Source: DATKHR01 sp035510155
GTDB taxonomy: Bacteria; Acidobacteriota; Vicinamibacteria; Vicinamibacterales; CAVVIG01
Assembly: GCA_035510155.1 (NCBI GenBank)
Contig: DATKHR010000252.1
Span: 1-5,421, forward strand
Direction of reading: 5' to 3'
Length of the DNA stretch: 5,421 nucleotides
Notes under the pieces: model-generated
Seen by the model: only the letters and a program-made list of their open reading frames with translations
Databases searched by the model: none
What the model was told of the DNA's origin: nothing
Position numbers and translations under genes: made by a program
Part shown: piece after piece, positions 1 through 5,113 of the stretch
How positions within the stretch are numbered: the first letter of the stretch is position 1
How the letters are laid out: the number at the start of each line of letters is the position of its first letter

Positions 1-705
1 CTGTTCGATTCCATCGGCCCGCCTGTGTTCGGGCCGAAGACCGTGACGAATCCGGCCCTGATCATCGACAGCCTTCCGCGCATCGACGTCATTCTCGTCA
101 GCCACAATCACTACGACCATCTGGACCTCAGGTCGCTTCGCACCTTGCTCGACCGCCAGCGGGCCGCGCCGCCGCTGGTCGTGGCGGGTCACGGCGTCGG
201 ACCACTGCTCAAGAGCGCAGGCATTCCGGCGTACACGGAACTCGATTGGGGCGAGTCGGTGAAGGTAAAGGATGCGCACGTGTACTTTCTCGAGGCGGTC
301 CACACGTCACGCCGATCAATCTGGGACACCGACCAGGCCCTCTGGGGTTCGTTTCTGCTCGACGCGCCGGATGGAAAGGTCTATTTCGCGGGAGACACCG
401 CATATGGGCCGCATTTCCGCGCCATCTACGAGAAGTACGGTGCCCCTCGGATCGCTCTGCTGCCTATCGGCGCGTATGAGCCGCGCTGGTTCATGTACCG
501 GATGCACATGAACCCTGACGAGGCCGTGCGGGCGCACCTCGATCTTCACAGCCAGAATTCGATAGGCATTCATTTCGGGCTGATCGACAGCGCGGGTGAG
601 AGCTACGAGGCGCCGGTAAACGATCTCATCGCCGCCCGACGAACCCACGGCGTCGACGAGACGGCTTTCGTCGCGCCTCGATACGGACAGGTCTTTCGGT
701 ACTAG
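1..705 (+). CDS. Metallo-beta-lactamase-fold hydrolase (NAPE-PLD/UlaG-like), 5' end outside the window
   Basis: A zinc-dependent hydrolase of the metallo-beta-lactamase superfamily. The frame is open back to base 1 and the reading before the GTG at 25 (LFDSIGPP) looks like family sequence, so the true start lies upstream and about 234 C-terminal residues are present. Visible metal ligands are the HxHxDH motif in SHNHYDHLD (histidines encoded at 103 and 109, Asp at 115, His at 118), a His in EAVHTSRR, the bridging Asp in FAGDTAYGPHF and a late His in IGIHFGL. The stretch IGAYEPRWFM...HMNPDEAVRAH is characteristic of the group related to N-acyl-phosphatidylethanolamine phospholipase D. In bacteria the substrate of such proteins is usually unknown; a phosphodiester or lactone is possible, but this is family knowledge and not visible here. 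The gene is intact to its TAG and followed four bases later by the ltrA fragment. The fold is secure; the substrate is not. Confidence 0.93.
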   Translation: MFDSIGPPVFGPKTVTNPALIIDSLPRIDVILVSHNHYDHLDLRSLRTLLDRQRAAPPLVVAGHGVGPLLKSAGIPAYTELDWGESVKVKDAHVYFLEAVHTSRRSIWDTDQALWGSFLLDAPDGKVYFAGDTAYGPHFRAIYEKYGAPRIALLPIGAYEPRWFMYRMHMNPDEAVRAHLDLHSQNSIGIHFGLIDSAGESYEAPVNDLIAARRTHGVDETAFVAPRYGQVFRY

Positions 706-709
706 GACG

Positions 710-814
710 ATGGGCTCCCGCATCCACCATGAGTCTCGGCGAATGGCGGGACGCGATCCGCATGAGGCGCACCGCGCCGCTACGCCGCTCGAACTACTGT
801 TCGACTTAACGTTT
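710..814 (+). pseudogene. ltrA-like gene fragment (low temperature requirement protein A, N-terminus only)
   Basis: Translation from the ATG at 710 gives MGSRIHHESRRMAGRDPHEA followed by HRAATPLELLFDLTF. The RDPHE..HR.ATPLELLFDLTF signature is the N-terminal hallmark of LtrA-family membrane proteins, just before their first transmembrane helix. After the TTT codon at 812 the expected hydrophobic helix is missing; the frame continues with unrelated residues (GQNRQLRSM...) to a TGA at 890-892. LtrA proteins are normally about 400 residues with several membrane helices, so this is a stump of about 35 codons and cannot be functional. An in-frame ATG at 743 is an alternative start, but HH..RRM before it also looks like family sequence. 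The break probably marks the left edge of the recombinase cassette. No LtrA 3' part is seen anywhere else in the window. Confidence 0.75.
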
Positions 815-858
815 GGCCAAAACCGTCAACTGCGGTCGATGAGGCTCCTCCGCGGCAA

Positions 859-1107
859 ATCTTTCGGGTTACCCATCCCTTTCATCCGCTGACCGACCGG
901 ACATTCGAGCTGGTCGCGGTTCGGCAGACATGGGGTGAATACCGAGTCTTCTACTACGACGACGCGGGCACCCTGGCCGCGCTGCCGAGCACGTGGACGG
1001 ATGTGGCTGAACCCGATCCGTTCGTCACGATGGCCGCCGGGCGCGCGTATGGTCGCGTGTCAGACCTGCTTCGACTCGCCGCGTTGATTGCCGAGGTGGA
1101 GCGATGA
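859..1107 (+). CDS. DUF5372-like small protein, start codon unclear (possibly 5'-truncated)
   Basis: In the frame ending at the TGA 1105-1107 the sequence encodes FRVTHPFHPLTDRTFELVAV, then RQTWGEYRVFYYDDAG, then a WTDVAEPDPF...AGRAYGRVSDLLRLAALI tail. I recognise this as the DUF5372 pattern, a small domain of unknown function that I recall near this kind of recombinase; the association is memory, not tested. The frame is open from 766, but there is no in-frame ATG, GTG or TTG before the conserved part. The listed start (an ATC at 859) only marks where homology begins. The nearby ATG at 839 is in the ltrA frame, one base out. Either a start or an indel has been lost, or a rare start codon is used. 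The stop overlaps the ATG at 1104 as ATGA, but the frame that ATG opens does not look like a gene in its first 70 codons. Function unknown. Confidence 0.6.
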   Translation: MFRVTHPFHPLTDRTFELVAVRQTWGEYRVFYYDDAGTLAALPSTWTDVAEPDPFVTMAAGRAYGRVSDLLRLAALIAEVER

Positions 1108-1314
1108 GCCTGGTGTGGCATCTGGGAGATGGAGTGTTAAGTGAATTCTGCCGCGCATGTAAGGATAAATATGCCGAGATGCGTCACCAAGCAGGGAACG
1201 TGACGGCAGGCTGGACGGTTCGCAACGTCAGTGTTTGTGCGGATGGATCAGCCGTCTTGTGGCGATTGGGCCTTGACACCACGAGATATAGTGTCGTAAT
1301 TTACTTTACACAGC
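1108..1314 (+). other. Non-coding spacer upstream of the HTH gene
   Basis: About 207 bases between the DUF5372-like stop and the HTH start. An ATG at 1104 opens a frame through it, but the product (MSLVWHLGDGVLSEFC...) matches nothing I know, and the stretch is richer in A and T than its neighbours. It contains a 6-base inverted repeat, GACGGC at 1202-1207 and GCCGTC at 1251-1256, and ends in an AT-rich promoter-like patch. If DUF5372 is not part of the element, the element's left end and att site should lie here. I see no tRNA, CRISPR repeat or clear terminator. Confidence 0.5.
1273..1311 (+). promoter_or_regulatory. Candidate sigma70 promoter with palindromic elements for the HTH-recombinase operon
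   Basis: A perfect TTGACA lies at 1273-1278. Eighteen bases later comes a weak -10 candidate, TAATTT at 1297-1302. A better -10 match, TATAGT at 1287-1292, is too close to that -35 box to pair with it. Overlaid are GACAC...GTGTC arms (1275-1279 and 1291-1295) and the odd-centred palindrome GTAATTTAC (1296-1304), flanked imperfectly by GTGT and ACAC. Such dyads could be an operator for the HTH protein encoded directly downstream (inference). With the 1297 box, transcription would begin only a few bases before the ATG at 1315. No Shine-Dalgarno precedes that ATG, so a leaderless mRNA is possible. Confidence 0.4.
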
Positions 1315-1794
1315 ATGCCCGCACGACCCCGCCCGCCCGCTCGCGATCCCAAGCTCGAGACCTTACGCGCCGAGGCGACGCTGTATCGGCACGCCGACCG
1401 GGTGACCGACCCGGTGTTTGCCACGCACGAGTTTTTCGATCCCCGCGATGTTGTCCAGGTCAAATACGAAATGATCCGGCGCGTCGGGGTCGAGGCGCAG
1501 CCGATCGGGCCGACGGCTGCAGCGTTTCACTTCTCACGCCCATCGTTCTACCAAGCGCAGTACGCGTTCCAACAGCGGGGCCTGGCCGGGCTGCTGCCGA
1601 AGAAGCGCGGGCCGCACGGGGGCCACAAGCTGACGGCCGAGATCGTCGCCTTTCTCGAGGATGCGCGGAAACGCGAGCCCTCCGTGCGGCCCGCGGAGCT
1701 GGCTCGCCGTGTCGCGGAGCGCTTCACGACGACCGTGCATCCGCGAAGCATCGAGCGGGCGCTGATGCGACAGGAAAAAAAACGGCGGGCGTAG
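1315..1794 (+). CDS. Stand-alone helix-turn-helix protein, transposase-type tandem HTH, recombinase partner
   Basis: A 159-residue soluble protein with no membrane or catalytic domain. Residues about 48-95 form a first HTH (VKYEMIRRVGVE, then PTAAAFHFSRPSFYQAQ and RGLAGLLPKKRGPHGGHKLT). The phrase SRPSFY...GLAGLLPKKRGP matches the paired-like DNA-binding domain at the front of IS630/Tc1-type and related transposases. Residues about 107-150 form a second helical unit (EIVAFLEDARKR..SVRPAELARRVAERF, then VHPRSIERAL), like the second half of that domain, but no DDE domain follows. It probably binds DNA, perhaps the element's ends or its own promoter (inference). It is first in a presumed operon with the small protein and the recombinase. 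The ATG at 1315 is chosen because it follows the promoter-like patch and keeps the conserved segment DP.F..HEFFDPRD. The end lies beside an A8 run, so part of the product may be frameshifted. Confidence 0.85.
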   Translation: MPARPRPPARDPKLETLRAEATLYRHADRVTDPVFATHEFFDPRDVVQVKYEMIRRVGVEAQPIGPTAAAFHFSRPSFYQAQYAFQQRGLAGLLPKKRGPHGGHKLTAEIVAFLEDARKREPSVRPAELARRVAERFTTTVHPRSIERALMRQEKKRRA

Positions 1795-1815
1795 GGGGCC
1801 GGGAGCCAGCCTCGG
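1775..1815 (+). promoter_or_regulatory. Candidate -1 frameshift site: A8 slippery run followed by a small hairpin
   Basis: Eight consecutive A lie at 1775-1782. In the HTH frame they read GAA AAA AAA CGG, giving the heptamer A AAA AAA, a known slippery sequence in bacteria and in IS elements. A -1 slip avoids the TAG at 1792-1794 and enters the frame of the small protein, which is open throughout, giving a fusion of about 257 residues. Downstream, CCGGG (1799-1803) can pair with CTCGG (1811-1815) with one G-U pair, starting about 16 bases after the run, rather far for a stimulator. Two AAA lysine codons in a GC-rich gene are unusual. RNA polymerase slippage would have the same effect. Whether it happens cannot be read from sequence. 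Confidence 0.4.
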
Positions 1816-1817
1816 TC

Positions 1818-2087
1818 GTGCCGAACAGCGCCGCGGTCGATTACGAAACCTTGCGCCGTGCGGTGCTCGAGGGCACGCGTGGCGATCGCGACTTGGGCCT
1901 GGCGCTCTTGATGCGGCGAGGCATGGCGGCTTGGATCCGGGCCTGGTCGACGTGTGCGGCGCCGACAACAGGTGAACGGCGCCCGCAGGAGACCGTGCAG
2001 GCGCTGCCAGCAGGCCTGCGTGGGGACGTGGCTCGATTACTGGTCACGATGGTCCTGACGACCACCCGTATGGAGGCGCATCCATGA
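1818..2087 (+). CDS. Small helical protein of unknown function between the HTH protein and the recombinase
   Basis: An 89-residue product from a GTG at 1818, ending at TGA 2085-2087. It begins with YETLRRAVLEG, continues with LGLALLMRRGMAAWIRAW, then a low-complexity linker (STCAAPTTGERRPQ) and a second helix (LRGDVARLLVTMVL). I recall a short protein with the RRGMAAW motif in the same position in related cassettes, but no known function. The 4-base ATGA overlap with the recombinase start indicates translational coupling. The start is uncertain: GGGAG at 1801-1805 is 12 bases from the GTG, a long Shine-Dalgarno spacing. The alternative is that it is made as the C-terminal part of a frameshift fusion with the HTH protein. 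The same frame is open back to 1104, but the long reading across the HTH gene is a shadow of that gene. It may regulate or assist recombination (inference). Confidence 0.7.
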   Translation: MPNSAAVDYETLRRAVLEGTRGDRDLGLALLMRRGMAAWIRAWSTCAAPTTGERRPQETVQALPAGLRGDVARLLVTMVLTTTRMEAHP

Positions 2088-4168
2088 CCACTGATGCCCA
2101 CAGCAAGGTGCAGGCGCGCCACCTGAAACGTCACGCCTATCTCTACATCCGACAATCGTCGCTCCGGCAGGTCTTGGAGCACACCGAAAGCACGCAACGT
2201 CAGTATGCCCTCCAACAGCGCGCCATCGCGCTCGGCTGGACGCACGATCAGATCATCGTCGTCGACCGCGATCAGGGCTTGTCCGGCGCATCCGCCATCG
2301 ATCGCGCCGGCTTCCAGACCTTGGTCACCGAAGTCGGCATGGGCCGGGCCGGAATCGTCATGGGCCTTGAGGTCTCGCGCTTGGCGCGCAATTCGACGGA
2401 CTGGCACCGGTTGCTCGAAATTTGTGCCCTGTCCGACACCCTGATCCTCGACGAAGACGGCATCTACGATCCCGCGCATTTCAATGATCGATTGCTCCTC
2501 GGCTTGAAAGGGACGATGTCAGAGGCCGAGCTCCACGTGCTGCGCGCGCGGCTGATCGGCGGCATGCTGAACAAAGCCCGTCGCGGCGAGCTGCAATGTC
2601 GCATCCCGATCGGCTTCGTCTATGACGCCACCGGCCGCGTGGTGCTGGATCCCGACCAGCAGGTCCAGCAGACCATTCGCGTGTTTTTCGAGACCTTTCG
2701 TCGCACCGGCTCGGCAACCGCGACGGTGAAGCGCTTCCGCGAGGAAGGCTTGGCATTTCCGCGCCGGTACTGGCATGGTCCACGGAAAGGTGACGTCGTG
2801 TGGGGCCCCCTCGATCATCCGCGCACGCTCTTCGTGCTCCATCACCCGCGCTACGCCGGGGCCTTTGTGTACGGACGGACACACCACCGCAAACTGGATC
2901 GCAAGTATCGCAAACGCCCCCAGGAGGAGTGGATCGCGCTCGTGCATGACGCACATCCGGCGTACATCAGCTGGGAGCAATTCGAAGAGCACCAGACGAT
3001 GCTCCGCGAGAACGCCGCGGTGCATGGGCACGATCGCCGGCGGAGTCCGCCCCGCGAAGGGCCGGCCCTCTTACAGGGGCTGGTGATCTGTGGCAAGTGC
3101 GGGCTACGGATGACCGTGCGCTATCGGCACGCCCACGGCACGCTCTTCCCGATCTACATGTGTCAACGCGAAGGCATTCAACACGGGCATGCGCTCTGCC
3201 AACACATCACCGGCACGTCCATTGATGACACGATTGGCGCCCTGGTGATCGATGCCGTCAGTCCTCTGGCGCTCGAGGTGAGTCTGGGCGTCCAGCAGGA
3301 ACTCCACGCGCGGCTGGACGAAGGTGACGCGCTCCGACGCAAGGCGATCGAACGCGCACAGTACGACGCTGATCTCGCGCGTCAGCGCTTCATGCGCGTC
3401 GATCCCAACAACCGATTGGTCGCCGATTCGCTCGAGGCCGACTGGAATGAGAAATTACGGCAGCTCACCGAAGCCCAGGACCGGTACCGTCAGCAGCACG
3501 ACGCCGACTGCGCGGCCCTCACGGAGGAACAGCGCCAACGCATCCTGGCACTCGCACACGATGTCCCACGCCTTTGGCATGATCCGGCGACGCCAGTCCG
3601 TGAGCGGAAACGCATGCTGCGACTGATCATCGAGGATGTGACGCTCCTCAAAGGGAAAGAGCTGGTGATGCACGTCCGTTTCCGCGGCGGTGCCACGCGA
3701 ACCCTGACCGTGCCACGGCCGGCGCCGGCCTGGGCCCTCCGCCGGACCAACCCCGAAGTCGTGGCGGAGATCGATCGTTTGCTGGATGAGTACACGGACG
3801 TCGAGATCGCTCGTGTGCTCAACGAGCGAGGCTTTCAGTCCAAGGCCGGAAAGCCGGTAGACATCATGATGGTGGCGCGGGTGCGGGAGCACTACCATCT
3901 GACACCGCGCTACGAACGACTCCGCGACCGCGGCCTGCTCACGCTCGACGAAGTGTCGCAAGCGCTCGGAATCTCGACGGCCACCGCGAAACAGTGGCGA
4001 CTCGCCGGCCTGCTGCGAGCCCACGCGTACAACGACAAGAATCAGTACCTGTACGAGCGGCCCGGCCCTGATGCACCGGCGCGCTATACCTGGAAAGGCA
4101 TCACGCGCTGGAAACGCCAGCGCCGATCACAGTCGGATCCATCTCATGAGGTGCAGTGTGAAGCATAG
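2084..4168 (+). CDS. Large serine recombinase with zinc ribbon, coiled coil and C-terminal MerR-like HTH
   Basis: A 694-residue site-specific DNA recombinase, expected to integrate or excise the element it lies in. Residues about 17-155 are the resolvase/invertase catalytic domain: YIRQSS contains the nucleophile Ser25 and Arg23, DQGLSGASAIDRAGF follows, and SRLAR gives the active-site Arg99 and Arg102. Residues about 165-310 match the recombinase domain, including NP/HP-RYAGAFVYGR and ISWEQFEEHQ. A recombinase zinc ribbon follows with four cysteines (336, 339, 360, 372). Residues about 405-475 are charged and helical, likely coiled coil. Unlike typical phage-type integrases, a further region follows, ending in a MerR/excisionase-like HTH at about 618-645 (LTLDEVSQALGISTATAKQW), and then a basic tail. 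All key residues are present, so it should be active. The ATG overlaps the previous stop (ATGA). The TAG lies one base from the truncated istA, so the gene probably runs to the element's end. It belongs to a widespread family without a known target that I can name. Confidence 0.97.
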   Translation: MTTDAHSKVQARHLKRHAYLYIRQSSLRQVLEHTESTQRQYALQQRAIALGWTHDQIIVVDRDQGLSGASAIDRAGFQTLVTEVGMGRAGIVMGLEVSRLARNSTDWHRLLEICALSDTLILDEDGIYDPAHFNDRLLLGLKGTMSEAELHVLRARLIGGMLNKARRGELQCRIPIGFVYDATGRVVLDPDQQVQQTIRVFFETFRRTGSATATVKRFREEGLAFPRRYWHGPRKGDVVWGPLDHPRTLFVLHHPRYAGAFVYGRTHHRKLDRKYRKRPQEEWIALVHDAHPAYISWEQFEEHQTMLRENAAVHGHDRRRSPPREGPALLQGLVICGKCGLRMTVRYRHAHGTLFPIYMCQREGIQHGHALCQHITGTSIDDTIGALVIDAVSPLALEVSLGVQQELHARLDEGDALRRKAIERAQYDADLARQRFMRVDPNNRLVADSLEADWNEKLRQLTEAQDRYRQQHDADCAALTEEQRQRILALAHDVPRLWHDPATPVRERKRMLRLIIEDVTLLKGKELVMHVRFRGGATRTLTVPRPAPAWALRRTNPEVVAEIDRLLDEYTDVEIARVLNERGFQSKAGKPVDIMMVARVREHYHLTPRYERLRDRGLLTLDEVSQALGISTATAKQWRLAGLLRAHAYNDKNQYLYERPGPDAPARYTWKGITRWKRQRRSQSDPSHEVQCEA

Positions 4169-4881
4169 GCCTTCTGTTCTGGACGCGCGGGCCAACAAAT
4201 TTCGATCCCTACGCTGAGATCGAGCGCGACGCCCGCGAAGATCGGATTCCACTCCGTCACCTGACCGTCCTTGCCCCACTTCAAGGCCACTGTCTTCGGC
4301 CGATCGAACACCGCCAAGAGCGGAATGCCGCCGATGGCTGTGAAGTGATCCACGAGCGTGCGGACCAGCGTCTCCGTCTGCTCGTCAGGCACGATCGTGA
4401 CCTCCGCCCAGCGCGAGTACTTCAGCCGCGAGGCGAAGAAGTGGATCCGCTTCGTCGTCCCGTCCAGAAAGCGCACGTCGACTTGGCCAAAATCGTGTTG
4501 CGAGAATTCGCCGGGGAGCCCCTCGAAGCGCACCACGGGGCGCGGCGTCTTCGGCCGGACCGCCTGGATCAGATCGTAGAGCGCACTTTTGCCACCCAGA
4601 TAGCCAGCCAATTTGGCGCGTCGGAAGATCTCGACGGATAAGAGTGCGGGATCGTGCGCGAGCAGCTCCACGACACACGGCCGAAACGGCTCCGCAATGG
4701 AGGGCCGCCCAATCCGGCGCCGGTCGCGCTCGCCGGCATCGTCGACGTGCGAGACGTCCGGCTCAGCCTCGACCCGCCGGATGCTTCGGACCGAGACGTC
4801 GGTGAGTCTGGCGATCTCGCCTTGTCCGTGCCCGGCTGCTCGGAGTACCTGAATTGCGTGCCGCTTGAGCATGTCGATCAT
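4144..4881 (-). pseudogene. istA: IS21-family transposase IstA, C-terminally truncated
   Basis: The N-terminal 237 residues of a DDE transposase of the IS21 family. Residues about 15-40 are an HTH (GQGEIARLTDVSVRSIRRVE). The catalytic core starts with GEFSQHDFGQVDV, where Asp130 is the likely first acidic residue. The second is Asp193 in LLAVFDRPKTV. The sequence then reaches EICWPARPEQK, where family members continue with GSVE and supply the third acidic residue. Here homology stops at Lys237 (about base 4171), and the last residues (AYASHCTS) are read antisense through the recombinase tail to a stop at 4144. Lacking the catalytic Glu and the C-terminal domain (full length is about 400-500 residues), it cannot transpose. 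The partner ATPase gene istB is absent. The start at 4881 is supported by AGGGAAAGG directly before the ATG on the - strand. Confidence 0.92.
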
Positions 4882-4888
4882 CCTTTCC

Positions 4889-4909
4889 CTCGCTGTGTGA
4901 CACAGCGAG
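4889..4909. repeat. Perfect 10-bp inverted repeat just upstream of istA
   Basis: CTCGCTGTGT and ACACAGCGAG flank a single central G. The dyad lies directly upstream of the istA start on the - strand and overlaps the first bases of its AGGGAAAGG ribosome-binding region. As DNA it is a good operator shape; as RNA the loop would be too tight unless the inner pairs open, but a stem there could limit translation from outside transcripts. Either would restrain transposase expression (inference). Confidence 0.65.
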
Positions 4910-4940
4910 TGTCCCTTGGGACGGGACGAGCTCAGAGCGG

Positions 4941-4979
4941 CCAGAATTTCCGGAAGGATTTAGGTCAGAATTTTCGGAA
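4941..4979 (-). repeat. Two direct repeats at the IS21 left end (probable transposase-binding sites)
   Basis: CCAGAATTTCCGGAA (4941-4955) and TCAGAATTTTCGGAA (4965-4979) differ at two bases and are 24 bases apart. A weaker third copy, GCGGAGTTTTCGCAC, lies near 4987-5001 at a similar step. Multiple direct repeats at each end, bound by IstA, are a known property of IS21-family elements. Their location beside the candidate terminus at 5002 supports that boundary. Confidence 0.65.
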
Positions 4980-5002
4980 CCCGCAGGCGGAGTTTTCGCA
5001 CA

Positions 5003-5113
5003 GGACGAGCTCCGAAATATTCGCGGATCACATTAGCTCCAAACACTGAGCCGTGTTGAGCCTCTTTGACCGCCTTTGACGCATTGTTAGAAGAGAAGTC
5101 AAGGAGGACAGTA
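5003..5113 (+). promoter_or_regulatory. Spacer with Shine-Dalgarno and weak promoter candidate for the exported-protein gene
   Basis: AAGGAGG at 5101-5107 lies six bases before the ATG at 5114 and fixes that start. TTGACC at 5066-5071 with TAGAAG at 5088-5093 (16-base spacing) is a possible sigma70 promoter, though it would start transcription almost at the Shine-Dalgarno. TTTGAC occurs twice ten bases apart (5065-5070 and 5075-5080). A 5-bp stem, AACAC/GTGTT (5042-5046 and 5053-5057), has no U-tract and is not a convincing terminator. Confidence 0.45.

Larger units (their letters stand above)
815..4169 (+). mobile_element. Putative serine-recombinase mobile cassette (DUF5372-like, HTH protein, small protein, large recombinase)
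   Basis: The bounds are inferred from where neighbouring gene homology stops: ltrA homology ends at about 814 and istA homology begins at about 4170, one base beyond the recombinase TAG. Everything between lies on the + strand, carries its own promoter-like region and encodes a complete large serine recombinase with partner proteins, with no cargo genes. I found no convincing terminal inverted repeats, which is expected for serine recombinases because they join short att cores. The two junctions share only GGCC (815-818 and 4168-4171), too short to mean anything alone. The left limit is the weaker one: the DUF5372-like ORF may or may not belong to the element, in which case the left end would lie in 1108-1314. 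Confidence 0.5.
4170..5002 (-). mobile_element. Remnant of an IS21-family insertion sequence (left part only)
   Basis: It contains the istA remnant and its upstream end. On the - strand a plausible terminus is TGTGCGAAAACTCC, beginning at 5002, as IS21-type ends often start with TG. It is followed by two repeat units typical of IS21 ends. The 3' half of istA, all of istB and the right end are missing, cut at about 4170 where the recombinase cassette begins. The exact outer end is inferred; no target duplication can be checked because the other end is lost. Confidence 0.7.

Noticed and set aside
1104..2087. A single 327-codon frame across the spacer, the HTH gene and the small gene
   Set aside because: Its middle part is an arginine- and alanine-rich shadow of the HTH gene in another frame, and its first 70 codons look non-coding. 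Only the last third (from about 1818, or from 1782 after a frameshift) resembles a real protein.
1221..2204. Twelve-base direct repeat CGCAACGTCAGT at 1221-1232 and 2193-2204
   Set aside because: About one exact 12-base repeat is expected by chance in a window of this size, and one copy is inside the catalytic domain coding sequence.
1841..2479. Long antisense frames opposite the small gene and recombinase
   Set aside because: They mirror the coding frames of strongly supported + strand genes, show no recognisable domain and have no promoter or ribosome-binding signal; they are typical of GC-rich DNA.
1130..4163. Similar 12-base strings TGGAGTGTTAAG (1130-1141) and TGCAGTGTGAAG (4152-4163) as possible att cores
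   Set aside because: Ten of twelve matches between two regions of a few hundred bases is expected several times by chance, and the second copy lies inside the recombinase coding sequence.
4345..5049. + strand frames opposite istA
   Set aside because: Arginine- and proline-rich readings antisense to a clear transposase; no family resemblance.
5042..5057. AACAC/GTGTT stem as a terminator
   Set aside because: Only five base pairs, mostly weak, and not followed by a run of T.
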